64,000 nt of DNA, taken from NCBI GenBank assembly GCA_015233565.1, contig JADFXM010000017.1, forward strand, positions 1 through 64,000, written 5' to 3'. Shown one piece after another: positions 44,157 through 53,300 of this stretch (position 1 is its first letter; each line of letters opens with the position of its first letter). Made by a program: the position numbers and the translations under genes. The notes under the pieces are model-generated. The model did not search any database. It saw nothing but the letters and a program-made list of their open reading frames with translations, and was not told where the DNA came from. This DNA comes from Candidatus Rifleibacteriota bacterium (GTDB lineage Bacteria > Muiribacteriota > Ozemobacteria > Ozemobacterales > Ozemobacteraceae).

Positions 44157-44684
44157 ATGGTAGATTATTCGAAGAAAGTAAAATACATTGCTGAGTTTTC
44201 AGAAAAAGTTAAAAAAGCTAAAGTACTTGTCCTTTCTACCTGCGATGGAATTTCCGTTGAAGAAATTAATCTTCTGAGGAAAAACATCCGTGGAGTTGGT
44301 GATGAGGCCAGGGTCGTAAAGAACACTCTGCTTAAGAGAGTGATGAAAGATCTTAAACACGAAGGCTTATGTAAGTTTCTTGCAGGATCAACTTTTTTAA
44401 CCTTTGGTTATAAAGATCCAGTTGCTCCCGTAAAAGTTCTTTTTGATTTTGCGGATAAAACCAAGGCTCTCAAATTTAAATGTGGTCTTTTGGGAGACAA
44501 AATTCTTAGTGCAACTGAACTAGAGAAACTGTCCAAACTTCCTTCACGAGAAATCATTCTTTCCCAGATGCTTTCTGTTATGCAAGGGCCAATGCGGAAC
44601 ATGGTTTCCGTGGTACAAGGTCCAATCCGGAAACTTGCTTATGCTTTGCAGGCAATTAAAGACAAAAAAGAAAAGGCTGCTTGA
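44157..44684 (+). CDS. rplJ: Ribosomal protein L10
   Basis: This 175-residue L10 has the Val-Val-Lys-Asn-Thr-Leu segment of the family and the C-terminal helix that binds L7/L12 dimers. I start at the ATG at 44157, 9 nt after AAAGGAGG; the GTG at 44148 lies inside the site. It follows an attenuator-containing leader. Confidence 0.94.
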   Translation: MVDYSKKVKYIAEFSEKVKKAKVLVLSTCDGISVEEINLLRKNIRGVGDEARVVKNTLLKRVMKDLKHEGLCKFLAGSTFLTFGYKDPVAPVKVLFDFADKTKALKFKCGLLGDKILSATELEKLSKLPSREIILSQMLSVMQGPMRNMVSVVQGPIRKLAYALQAIKDKKEKAA

Positions 44685-44730
44685 TCCTTTTTAAAAGAAA
44701 TTTAAAAAAAATAATTTAGGAGTAATAAAA

Positions 44731-45099
44731 ATGTCTAAAGAACAAATTATGGAAGCCATCGAAAAGATGACTGTACTTGAGCTTTCCGAACTTGTAAAAG
44801 CTTTGGAAGACAAGTTTGGCGTTACTGCTGCTGCCCCAATGGCTATGATGGCTGCACCAACTGCCGCAGCTCCAGCTGCTGCTGAGAAAACCGAATTTGA
44901 TGTAGTGCTTGAAAATTGTGGTGCCAATAAAATCAATGTAATCAAGGTCGTTCGTGAATTAACCGGACTTGGCCTCAAAGAAGCCAAAGATTTAGTTGAT
45001 GGTGCTCCCAAAGTCGTGAAGGATGCTATGCCCAAAGCTGATGCTGAAGGCATGAAGAAGAAACTCGAAGAAGCCGGTGCAAAGGTTGCTTTAAAGTAA
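44731..45099 (+). CDS. rplL: Ribosomal protein L7/L12
   Basis: This 122-residue stalk protein has the N-terminal dimerisation helices, an Ala-rich hinge and the C-terminal domain with Lys-Ile-x-[17 protein letters not shown]. TTAGGAG precedes the ATG. In most bacteria rpoB follows; here a strong terminator follows instead. Confidence 0.97.
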   Translation: MSKEQIMEAIEKMTVLELSELVKALEDKFGVTAAAPMAMMAAPTAAAPAAAEKTEFDVVLENCGANKINVIKVVRELTGLGLKEAKDLVDGAPKVVKDAMPKADAEGMKKKLEEAGAKVALK

Positions 45100-45117
45100 A
45101 TTAAATAGCAGTATTGC

Positions 45118-45155
45118 AAACAAACCCCCGAAGTAATTACTTCGGGGGTTTGTTT
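45118..45155 (+). terminator. Strong terminator after rplL
   Basis: A perfect 17-bp stem (45118-45134 with 45139-45155) with a 4-nt AATT loop ends in a T-rich arm. It ends the rplJL unit with no rpoB behind it. Confidence 0.92.
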
Positions 45156-46040
45156 GTAGTGTAATGTAATGTTTCTTTTGCCAGTTGAAACCATACAGCC
45201 AGAAGGTGTGAAAAAATACCAAAAATCATAATTCCTGTTGTCGCAAACTTCATTTTCTTCAATTGCTCAGCTTCAAAAGCTGATTTCGGAGAGATTAAAT
45301 AGTTTTCAGCCCGAATTTTGTTTTGAGATCAAATAATCCAAAAGTAAAGGCAGGAATCTCATCCAAACGAGTTCACGATTTCAGGCTTTGGGAAAATGGT
45401 CTCAAGACTATATCCTCGGGAATTGGAAATTTGAAAATGGAAATAAAACCCAAGTGTGAAATATCACAAACGATTTTTGGCGGAGTTCTTGGGTGTTGTA
45501 CTTTTAAGAGTGATCCTAATTTTTCACAGCTTCCCCGCTACGCCGCCGGGGTAATACCAATTCCAATTTTCTCGTTCGTTAGTGCTATTTCCTGCTTCAG
45601 ATCTACTTTAACCAGGATTCAGTTTGTGAGAGGGAAACGCTTTAAGCATCCAGAAAATAATTCTGACAATCCATGAAATTGCATTTTTTCCACCTTAGTC
45701 AACGACTCCTCTTATTTTGCTTAAAAATAAGTTTTTTGTGATGCGAACGGATTAGTTGTGATTGGTATAAGCAATCTTTTTTCTATAAGGAAAGTCAGGT
45801 TTTCATCCTCGCTTGTACAATGAGATTGTTGAAAAATAACAAAAAAGGATTTTTCTGGTACCCTAAAAAAAATTTGACCTCGTATCCATGTATATTTCAG
45901 GAAACTGTTTTTGGTTCCCTTGCGATTTTTATTTTTCAAGAGCTTCTATTGGAGGGGTGAGTAAAATCTACTTAAAATGGTCTGTTCAACGCAGCCCAGA
46001 TTGGACAGATTTTGCTACAGACCGGCTAAAAGACGGAAAT
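45156..46040. other. 900-bp intergenic region after the L12 operon
   Basis: I see no gene. The region includes a 215-bp stretch with ATACCAAT inverted ends (45554-45768) and, at the right, a terminator shared with the next minus-strand gene. In many genomes rpoB and rpoC occupy this place. Confidence 0.5.
45554..45768. repeat. Possible miniature element with ATACCAAT ends, copy 2
   Basis: ATACCAAT at 45554-45561 faces ATTGGTAT at 45761-45768, enclosing 215 bp. The same inverted ends and almost the same length are found at 261-478. The interiors are not similar by eye. Confidence 0.3.
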
Positions 46041-46067
46041 AAAAAAGCGCCAAATTGGCGCTTTTTT
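46041..46067. terminator. Bidirectional terminator
   Basis: A perfect AT-flanked palindrome with a GCGCC/GGCGC core has an A-run on one side and a T-run on the other, so it works in both directions. It lies 20 nt past the stop of the minus-strand gene at 46089. Confidence 0.9.
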
Positions 46068-46088
46068 ATTAAAATGAAACTAACTTAA

Positions 46089-47135
46089 TTATTTGGTTTC
46101 TTTATGCAATACCGAAAAGCTAACAACTTCTTGTGCTTTTTTATTCAAATCCGATAGACTTTCATTGTTTGCTGCATCTGCACTCAATTTAGTGGCTAAC
46201 TGGTGATTTTTATCGATGAGTGATAAAAGGTTAGTTTGAAGTTGATTAAGAACGTCGCTTTTGTCAATTGGATTAGTGTAATCAGTTAAATTCGTCGAAC
46301 TAACATTCAGATAATCTGATTTAATCGAATCGTAACAGGCTTGAGGGGTAAATGAAGGCCGTTTAGTAAGAAACCATTTTACACAATTTTCGGCGAGTTT
46401 TTTGTGGGAATAGGCTGGATTGGTGAAGCCATTGTGGAGCTGTTTGCCAGGGGCCCCCGTTCCATCGTCAAAGGGAGAACTATCACCCATTGCTACAACT
46501 TTACCACCGCCAGGAAGTTCATTAGTAATTATGTATGCTCCTCCCCCATTTTTTGCACTGACACGGATATGTGCAATTGCTGAGGGGGCCAAACCTGCAA
46601 CACTTGTAGAGCCCCAGTTACCTACGGCAGTGACTCCATCGGTGATAACCGATTTAATAACCGGACCAGTTACAGGAGCTTCAGAAAAATATTTTTTATT
46701 AAATTGGATACCTAGTTTGGAAGCAAATTGGTTAAACACTCCAACTGAATCAATTCCGTCACCATTTCTGTCTGAGCCATCATGATCGGCGATTAAAAAG
46801 AGGCATCCACCTTTATTTGCAAAATCAACAATTGCATTTTGCTCATCGGTGGAATAAGCGGAATTTGGCTCAGGGAGAACCAATATAGTTGCTTGGGAAA
46901 GGTCTTTAGAATTCATTTGGGAAAGTGAGCGGACATCGCAGCCTTGATTTTTGAAAACATCAGCGAATTCTGAATATGCACCATTTATTGTCCAATCGGC
47001 ATTTCCAGCTGTTTGGGCATGGCCGTTATCGAAGAATACTATCGGACTTGCTGCGTAAAGGAAATTAAAGCTTTGGAAAACGAGGAACAAAAAGAATAAT
47101 TTTAGTCCCAACTTATTTGTCTTATGATACTTCAT
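46089..47135 (-). CDS. Exported GATase1-like/IFT52-like domain protein
   Basis: This 348-residue protein has a signal peptide ending near Tyr-Ala-Ala. The mature part starts with a short strand and Phe-Phe-Asp-Asn-Gly-His-Ala-Gln. It continues with a Rossmann-like pattern (Ala-Thr-Ile-Leu-Val-Leu-Pro-Glu-Pro; Gly-Gly-Cys-Leu-Phe-Leu-Ile-Ala-Asp-His-Asp; Val-Val-Ala-Met-Gly-Asp-Ser-Ser-Pro-Phe-Asp). This resembles the glutamine-amidotransferase-like fold of IFT52/GldG-type domains, without a catalytic Cys-His-Glu triad I can assign. A Ser-Asp-Arg-Asn-Gly-Asp-Gly segment could bind calcium. The C-terminal third is helical. GGGAGGC precedes the ATG. Confidence 0.55.
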   Translation of the reverse strand: MKYHKTNKLGLKLFFLFLVFQSFNFLYAASPIVFFDNGHAQTAGNADWTINGAYSEFADVFKNQGCDVRSLSQMNSKDLSQATILVLPEPNSAYSTDEQNAIVDFANKGGCLFLIADHDGSDRNGDGIDSVGVFNQFASKLGIQFNKKYFSEAPVTGPVIKSVITDGVTAVGNWGSTSVAGLAPSAIAHIRVSAKNGGGAYIITNELPGGGKVVAMGDSSPFDDGTGAPGKQLHNGFTNPAYSHKKLAENCVKWFLTKRPSFTPQACYDSIKSDYLNVSSTNLTDYTNPIDKSDVLNQLQTNLLSLIDKNHQLATKLSADAANNESLSDLNKKAQEVVSFSVLHKETK

Positions 47136-47233
47136 ACTGCCTCCCGGTAAAATAATTTTCCTAGACCGAAGAGATCTACTTTTTTATTGTAGCTATTTTT
47201 TCTTCAAACCGTCAAGGCTTGTTTCCAAAATAA

Positions 47234-47821
47234 TTAGGCTTCATGGTACAGCATATCTACAACAATTGCTCCGGCAAGCAAAACAGGCACCATTTCAGGC
47301 TTTTGCCCTGTGAACTCAACAACCCAGTCATCCGAAGCAGTAAACATTTCGCGGGAAACTCCCTTGAGGAAATGTTTGATTGTTCCGACTTTTCCTTCCT
47401 TTTTATCGAAATAGGCCAATTTCTTTGCAGCCCAATCTTCTGAAATAATTTCTCCAATTAGATTTGCTGATGAATCCAATACCTCTATTCTTTTCTTCAG
47501 GCACAAAAAACTTTGCTTGAAAGCACAGATTTTTTTGCCTTCTCCATCGAAAATTTCAATTGGCCAAATAAAAGCACTGCCTTCTCGTTTAATGAGAAGT
47601 TTGGAACAACCTGAACTATCTTCTACGCATATTTTAAAAGGAAGGAAGATATTGTCAAAAAACATTTTTAAAATTTTGTGGCCTACACAACTTTCTTGGC
47701 GAGCTTTTCCAAGAATTGTGCGGCGATTTTCGAAATCCAATATTTCGTAAGAGCTATCAAGGGCTGTGAATCCATCATTTTCCTTGATATACCATTTTGT
47801 TTGTTGGAAAAAATTGTTCAT
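47234..47821 (-). CDS. LURP-one/scramblase-like (tubby-C-like) protein
   Basis: This ~195-residue protein looks like the LURP-one-related/phospholipid-scramblase fold (tubby C-terminal superfamily): 12 or so beta strands with a Trp-Tyr-Ile-Lys-Glu-Asn start, a central Phe-Lys-Gln-Ser-Phe-Leu strand and a C-terminal hydrophobic helix (Val-Pro-Val-Leu-Leu-Ala-Gly-Ala-Ile-Val-Val). I choose the ATG at 47821 with GGAG 9 nt upstream; another ATG lies at 47836. It starts just after the stop of the upstream exported protein, so they are co-transcribed. The function in bacteria is unknown. Confidence 0.5.
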   Translation of the reverse strand: MNNFFQQTKWYIKENDGFTALDSSYEILDFENRRTILGKARQESCVGHKILKMFFDNIFLPFKICVEDSSGCSKLLIKREGSAFIWPIEIFDGEGKKICAFKQSFLCLKKRIEVLDSSANLIGEIISEDWAAKKLAYFDKKEGKVGTIKHFLKGVSREMFTASDDWVVEFTGQKPEMVPVLLAGAIVVDMLYHEA

Positions 47822-47842
47822 TTCATGGCGCTCCATGGGTGT

Positions 47843-48679
47843 TTACCAGATTAAGCCCGTGGGAGTGGCTGTCCAACCTAAGGCATTCTCGCCTAATTCG
47901 ATAGCAACATCAGTCATTTCAGTCCATAGACTTCCTAAAATCATTTTGTCAATTGAAGTGTCGGAAAATTCAAGATTGACAGTTCCTTTAAAAATTTCGG
48001 AAAGTTTACTGGTCCAGGCGTCAATTTTTTCTTTTTTCCCGAACTTTAAAGCTGTTTTGATCATGTGCCACTTTCCATCGAAATCAGAAAGGGAAACGCG
48101 TCTTTCGAGCGGCCATTTCTCATATGAAGCTGTAACATATTTTTGAAGAGAATCTCTTTCAGCTTGAGAAAGTTTCTTGTCTCCTCCCGCTAGATTTCTG
48201 CAATATCCGATGTACTCGGCAAATGCTTCAAGAGCCTGGAGAGATAAACTTTCAGAGGCAGTAGAAGCTACAACTTTGGAAACTGAGTTCACTACGGAAG
48301 TAAAAAGTTGAGCAGCCGGATCAGATGGCCCTTGCCCTACGTTTTCTTCAAAATCTGATTTAAGGACATTTCGGACTACTTCAAGTTGATCACGGGACAT
48401 GGTTGTCATGGAAGCAACGAGAATATCAGCCTCCATAAAAGCTTTTTTTTCATCAGGTTCCATTTGGGAGCACTCAGTTTTTACACTGTTAAGAAAAATT
48501 TCTTTTTGAGCGGTTGTTAGACGAGTTCCAAGGGCATACTCCATAAGTCGCAAGTGATTGTTTACTGTTTTCATAGTAATTAGCGGTGTTCCTGATGCCA
48601 CCACTTCGGAAAGATCTTGTGCAAAAGCTTGTGAAGTCAGAGCAATTAACATAATTACAAAAAAAAGTCGAATACGCAT
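47843..48679 (-). CDS. Exported helical protein of unknown function
   Basis: This 278-residue protein has a clear signal peptide cut after Ala-Phe-Ala. The mature part is mostly helical, with a Leu-Thr-Thr-Ala-Gln-Lys-Glu-Ile-Phe segment and a Leu-Ser-Asp-Phe-Asp-Gly-Lys-Trp-His near residue 210. GAGGGAGGG precedes the ATG. It ends 22 nt before the likely start of the LURP-like gene. I do not recognise the family. Confidence 0.55.
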   Translation of the reverse strand: MRIRLFFVIMLIALTSQAFAQDLSEVVASGTPLITMKTVNNHLRLMEYALGTRLTTAQKEIFLNSVKTECSQMEPDEKKAFMEADILVASMTTMSRDQLEVVRNVLKSDFEENVGQGPSDPAAQLFTSVVNSVSKVVASTASESLSLQALEAFAEYIGYCRNLAGGDKKLSQAERDSLQKYVTASYEKWPLERRVSLSDFDGKWHMIKTALKFGKKEKIDAWTSKLSEIFKGTVNLEFSDTSIDKMILGSLWTEMTDVAIELGENALGWTATPTGLIW

Positions 48680-48843
48680 AATTCCCTCCCTCGAAAATTA
48701 TTATAAGAAAATTGTATTCCCAACTTTGCCCGGAAGCAACAGGGAAATTTTACTTGAATCATGATATAATCACAATAATAAATTTTTAGAAAAATAATAT
48801 TATCCTAATAAATTAGGTTTTAGAGCAGGATTATTGGGATGAA

Positions 48844-51735
48844 ATGGCGATAGGTCAATGTCCAAAAGGGGGAAAAGAGGTGCAGCAGGATTTTGAAGAT
48901 CTAGTCACTGATCTACATTCAACGTTGATATCAAAGAGATTAAAAGCAGTAAAGGGTTTGGGGAAACTCAAAGCGGACTTGGTAACCGAACAACTTCGTA
49001 AGATGCTGAATGATCGTTCGAAGGAAGTCAGATGTGCCACGGTCGAAGCCCTTGGAAATTGCTCTCCTTCGAATCTTCCTGAAATACTTTTTCCGCTCTC
49101 AACAGATCGTTCTGCTGATGTGAGGTTGAGAGTTGCACATTCGCTTGGAAATCTTGAAACCCCCGAGTCAATAAAAATTTTGATTGAATTGCTTCATGAT
49201 ACCAAGGATGATGTTGCAGATATGGCAGCGAGGTCGCTTGCTAAGTTTCCAGGCACCGGTATTTCTCATCTGATAAAGTCATTTGGTGATCGCTATTGGA
49301 AAGTCAGACGAAGAGCTTGCATTGCTCTTGGAAGAATTGGCGCGAAAGCTGCTGAATATTTACGATCCGCGCTGCGTGAACCCGATTCGAATGTCCGATT
49401 TTGGGCCGCAGTTTCCCTCGGTAAGCTAAAGGAAAGAACTTATATTGAAGACCTTCTTCAACATTTGAACGATGAAAACATCGGAGTCCGGATTGCATGC
49501 CTGAAAGCGCTTCGTGAAATTGGTGATCCAAGTGTTGTGAACAAACTTTTTGAAGCTCTCTCTGAAAGTTCGGATCAAGTAAGAGATGTTATTTTCGATA
49601 TTTTGAAAGATTTTGGATCCCATTCCATTCCGTTTCTTATCGATTCGCTATCCAACGAATTTTGGATGGGCCGATCTCTTGCCGGTAGAGCGTTGGCTGA
49701 AATGGGCAGTGAAAGTATTGCTCCACTTCTCAGAGCTCTTGAAGGCCAGGATAAGGAAAGAAGATTCTGGGCAATAAAAATAATGGGTCAACTTCGCGAA
49801 ACGTCGGCCTTGCCGGAGATAAAAAAGGCTCTTCTCGATCCGGAGAGTGAAATTAGGCTGGCTGCTGCTCAGGCGATTGGAGATTTCAGACTTGGAGAGC
49901 TTGTTCCAGTACTTATTGAGCGATTTCTTGACCCATCCTGGGAGGTCAGGAGGGAAGCCCATCAGGGAATAGTAAAATGTGGTGAAGAGGCTGTTTCGCA
50001 TTTGATAAAGTCTCTTGAGTCCATCGATGAAGATGTCAGATATTGGACACTCAGAACTTTAGGTGAATTGCGTCCTCAGAAAGCATTCAAGCCAATAGTG
50101 AAGCTGCTGAAAGATCGTTCCTGGAGTATAAGGAGAACGGCTTCCCAAATTCTTGCTAAATTTGGAGACGAGGCACTTCTTGAGTTAACAAATTTGGCAA
50201 CCGAAGGAGATTCGGAAATCAGATATTGGGTTCTACAAACCCTAGGAACGATCGGTTCGACTATTTCACTTCCTCTTTTGTTTAAAGCTCTGGAAGACTC
50301 GTCCACTGCAATTAGAGCAGCAGCTCAAAAAGCGATTGGAAACTATGGAATCGGTATTTTTGAGGATCTGATAACTCTTCTGAAGAGTGAAAATCGAAGG
50401 CGTCTGGAAAGTGTAGTAGCTGCAATCCATAATCTCCCCGCAGATCAGGTAATCCCCAAACTTTGTCAGAGTCTTGGAAAGTATGATGATCACGTTAATT
50501 ATTGGCTTAGAAGAGCTATTGCAGGATTTCCATTGGATGCTAGAAAACCGGTCAAACTTTTATTGGAGAGCAAGGCCAACGAAGTTCGTCGACAAGCTCT
50601 TTTGGTGCTTTCCAAAATAGGGCAATTTGCAGATGCTGAAGACATTCTTCTCCATTTGAAAGACGAATATTGGCCTGCAAGAGCTGCTGCAGCTGAAGCT
50701 CTTGGAATGCTCGGAAACTCGATAGCCATTGATGACTTGATGATTGCGCTTGAAGATGAAGACGAAGATCTAGCGCTTTCTGCGGCAAAATCGCTCGGTT
50801 CTATCGGTGACCCTAAGTCGGTCCCAGCACTACTTACCGCTCTTTCCAGGGAATCCTGGACAATGAAATATCAGGTTATCGAAATTTTGGGAAGAATGAA
50901 AGTAAAACGGGCTGTATCCGAACTTATAAGAATACTTGATGAAGACACCCTGGATCTCAAAATTCCCATAATCAAGACTCTCGGTGAAATAGGCCATCCG
51001 GAAAGTTTCAAGCAGTTAAAAGAGAGATTTTTAAAGGAAAAAGAAAGCGGAGCGAAAATGGCTTATATCGATTCTTTGGCAAAAATTGGAAATCCCGCGA
51101 TTTTGCCTGATTTTCTCGAAATGATAAAGCCCGATAAATCATGGGAAGAGCGTCGTATCGCAATTAAAGCACTTGGAATTCTGAAATCACCTGATTCTAA
51201 AGGCCCATTAATAGACCTTTTACGTGAGACGGACGTGTTGGTAAAACGTGAAGCCTTAAATTCCCTCAAACTGCTTTTGAAGCCTGAAGAATATGCTTCG
51301 TTGGAGGAAAAACTTTCGGCGGGACGTAGAAGACAGGAGATGTTCACCAGATATTTCCAGGGAGGGTTGAATCAAATGAAGCTTGGAGCAATGGCTGATG
51401 CGGAAAAGTCTTTCCTTGCCGCGTTGAAAATTCATCCGAAATCAGCAGGAGTATATTCCGCGCTTGGAAATATGTACTATAAAACCGGAAAACTCATTGA
51501 GGCTACCAAAGCTTATCATATGGCTTCCACATTTGAACCACGTGATCCTGTTTTAAAAATCAATCTGGGGATGGTTTTTTATAGACGGAGAGCTTATCGT
51601 GAAGCATTGGCAGTTTTTGAGGCCTTACTTAAAATTTGCGACCCGAAAAGCCAGCAAAGTATCTATGCAAGTAAAATGGTTGAAAGAATTCAACTTGAGT
51701 CTAAAAGAGCACCAGGGGCGCCTAGAGGGCTATAA
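48844..51735 (+). CDS. HEAT-repeat protein with C-terminal TPRs
   Basis: This 963-residue cytoplasmic protein consists almost entirely of HEAT/PBS-lyase-type repeats of about 31 residues, with patterns like Ala-Ala-x-Ala-Leu-Gly-x-Leu-Gly and Val-Arg-x-x-Ala (about residues 15-835). The last ~130 residues form TPRs (Gly-x-x-x-Tyr-x-x-Leu-Gly-Asn-Met-Tyr...). Such solenoids are protein-binding scaffolds. The start is uncertain: the ATG at 48844 has no strong site, and a GTG about 12 codons in has GAGG-like sequence. No partner gene is adjacent. Confidence 0.88.
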   Translation: MAIGQCPKGGKEVQQDFEDLVTDLHSTLISKRLKAVKGLGKLKADLVTEQLRKMLNDRSKEVRCATVEALGNCSPSNLPEILFPLSTDRSADVRLRVAHSLGNLETPESIKILIELLHDTKDDVADMAARSLAKFPGTGISHLIKSFGDRYWKVRRRACIALGRIGAKAAEYLRSALREPDSNVRFWAAVSLGKLKERTYIEDLLQHLNDENIGVRIACLKALREIGDPSVVNKLFEALSESSDQVRDVIFDILKDFGSHSIPFLIDSLSNEFWMGRSLAGRALAEMGSESIAPLLRALEGQDKERRFWAIKIMGQLRETSALPEIKKALLDPESEIRLAAAQAIGDFRLGELVPVLIERFLDPSWEVRREAHQGIVKCGEEAVSHLIKSLESIDEDVRYWTLRTLGELRPQKAFKPIVKLLKDRSWSIRRTASQILAKFGDEALLELTNLATEGDSEIRYWVLQTLGTIGSTISLPLLFKALEDSSTAIRAAAQKAIGNYGIGIFEDLITLLKSENRRRLESVVAAIHNLPADQVIPKLCQSLGKYDDHVNYWLRRAIAGFPLDARKPVKLLLESKANEVRRQALLVLSKIGQFADAEDILLHLKDEYWPARAAAAEALGMLGNSIAIDDLMIALEDEDEDLALSAAKSLGSIGDPKSVPALLTALSRESWTMKYQVIEILGRMKVKRAVSELIRILDEDTLDLKIPIIKTLGEIGHPESFKQLKERFLKEKESGAKMAYIDSLAKIGNPAILPDFLEMIKPDKSWEERRIAIKALGILKSPDSKGPLIDLLRETDVLVKREALNSLKLLLKPEEYASLEEKLSAGRRRQEMFTRYFQGGLNQMKLGAMADAEKSFLAALKIHPKSAGVYSALGNMYYKTGKLIEATKAYHMASTFEPRDPVLKINLGMVFYRRRAYREALAVFEALLKICDPKSQQSIYASKMVERIQLESKRAPGAPRGL

Positions 51736-51743
51736 TATTAAGT

Positions 51744-51788
51744 CAATAACTCGGGGGGGGGTGCTAACCACACTCTCCCGAGTTATTG
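51744..51788 (+). terminator. Terminator-like hairpin after the HEAT protein
   Basis: A 12-bp perfect stem (51744-51755 with 51777-51788) carries a 21-nt loop containing a run of G. T-rich DNA follows at 51799. It lies 9 nt after the stop. Confidence 0.75.
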
Positions 51789-51830
51789 ATTAAGGTTGAT
51801 TTTTTAAAAAAGTTGGAAGTTCGTAAAGAT

Positions 51831-52823
51831 TCAATGTCCCCAAAAAGTTCCACTTATAACAATTCCTGGTCTGCGATGTCTGTAATGTCTTCCCCAACGA
51901 TCTTCAATAACCACTAATCCTGTTGGGGCCGGATGCCTTTCAACTACTACAGTTTGCGGTGGAACTGGGTAAACAGCCTGCGAAGCAAAAGGTTTCCAGG
52001 ATGTGCGATTTTCAAGATCGTAGATTGAGATCCATCCGGAAATTGGTGTGGGATGGCCTATTTCACTCATGTGTAAGACTTTCGCAGAATTATCTTTCAT
52101 TTCGATGACCCAGATAGGATGATTTTTAGGAATTCTGTGCCCATCAATCATCAAAAAAGGTGAGGTTATAAAATATTCCCTCGTGCAGTATTCGGTTTCT
52201 TTTTCCATATCATTAACTCGTAGAAGAATGGAAGGGTCTTCTCTATTGTCTTTGATCAACATGATCATTTCGTCTACTCTTGAAAGCAAAAACAGGAGTT
52301 TATCTTTTTGTGCCATTGCTTGAACCTTGTATGGGCCATGAATGCTTTGATTCCAAAGTTCAATGTATTTCTCAAGAAGATCAAATTTCTTTAAATATAA
52401 CTCGTGAAGTTTTTTCAGAGTTGGATTGAATTGGGGAATTTGATATTCAATTCTTTGAAGATTTCCTTTTGCCTTTTTTTGGTATTCACTAGATACTCCA
52501 ATTACGCTGGAATGATTTGAAGAAGTGAGGAACATTTCGAATTTGTCAATAGGGCTATAGTTCTCCAAAATGGAGTCATTGACTGAATATGTTGGAGTTT
52601 GAGAAATAGGAACTGCTGCAGGTGGTACAAATGATACTTGGCTCTGAGGAATTGGAATTTGAGGGGAAGGGACTGGTTCTCTAGTTACAGCTCCTAATGG
52701 TTTTCCACATGCTGGGCAAAACTTTGCATCATTTGTCGCCTGCTTTCCACAATATTGACAAAAAATGGCCCACGCCGGTGAAATTGCCAACAAAAACAGA
52801 CACAATAAATAAAATTTCTTCAT
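51831..52823 (-). CDS. Exported protein with zinc-ribbon and SH3-like region
   Basis: This 330-residue protein begins with a signal peptide (to about Trp-Ala) followed immediately by a zinc ribbon with two Cys-x2-Cys pairs (Cys-Gln-Tyr-Cys and Cys-Pro-Ala-Cys). The order is odd, because zinc ribbons usually sit in the cytoplasm. A Pro/Gln-rich linker and a helical region follow. Around residues 210-270 a beta-rich SH3-like pattern is seen, with Ile-Pro-Lys-Asn-His-Pro-Ile-Trp-Val-Ile-Glu and Gly-Trp-Ile-Ser. The C-terminus is His/Arg-rich (Arg-His-Tyr-Arg-His-Arg-Arg). The ATG has AAGGATGG upstream. The function is unknown. Confidence 0.6.
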   Translation of the reverse strand: MKKFYLLCLFLLAISPAWAIFCQYCGKQATNDAKFCPACGKPLGAVTREPVPSPQIPIPQSQVSFVPPAAVPISQTPTYSVNDSILENYSPIDKFEMFLTSSNHSSVIGVSSEYQKKAKGNLQRIEYQIPQFNPTLKKLHELYLKKFDLLEKYIELWNQSIHGPYKVQAMAQKDKLLFLLSRVDEMIMLIKDNREDPSILLRVNDMEKETEYCTREYFITSPFLMIDGHRIPKNHPIWVIEMKDNSAKVLHMSEIGHPTPISGWISIYDLENRTSWKPFASQAVYPVPPQTVVVERHPAPTGLVVIEDRWGRHYRHRRPGIVISGTFWGH

Positions 52824-53300
52824 AATTCCATCCTTTACTAAATTAGAATTTTAAGTATTACATTCATTGTATTGATTCAATGAAGGATTGCTTGGATAAT
52901 AATACTGGTTCTCTGAATCATCATTTTTGAGATGACACATTTTGAGGTTGTATTTAACATTTTATTGAATAAAATACAAGAGAGTTTCGTAAAAAAAACC
53001 TATGCACGAAATAGAAGCCAATGCATAGGTGGAGGGCAATGCAGTCGATAAAACGAATGTCTTGGCATCGGTTCAATTTCTCTGGAATTTAGGCTTTTGC
53101 AGGAAAATAGTCTTCTGAGCACCTGCACTTGTTCGCCGAAGTAGTCTTGTTCTCAAAAGATAAACTTTTTAAGATCAAGCTTCTTCTTAAACTTAGCTTA
53201 CTTGCAAAGGTATTTTTCATTTGCTACGTTGCAAATTTTCTTCAATTTGTTCGTAAGCTAAGCTTTTGGACCCAGTTATTGAGAAGATGCTATTAACAGT
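52824..53300. other. Intergenic region with a long imperfect inverted repeat
   Basis: No gene is visible. At 53192-53262 a 10-bp perfect pairing (CTTAGCTTAC with GTAAGCTAAG) encloses two further small hairpins. It sits in the 3' region of the Spy-like gene and may be a 3' UTR structure. Confidence 0.45.
53192..53262 (-). other. Branched inverted repeat, possible 3' UTR structure
   Basis: The outer arms 53192-53201 and 53253-53262 are fully complementary. Inside, on the minus strand, two short stems can form (CAAATT/AATTTG and TTTGC/GCAAA). No T-run follows, so it is not an ordinary terminator. It lies about 40 nt after the stop of the Spy-like gene. Confidence 0.35.
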
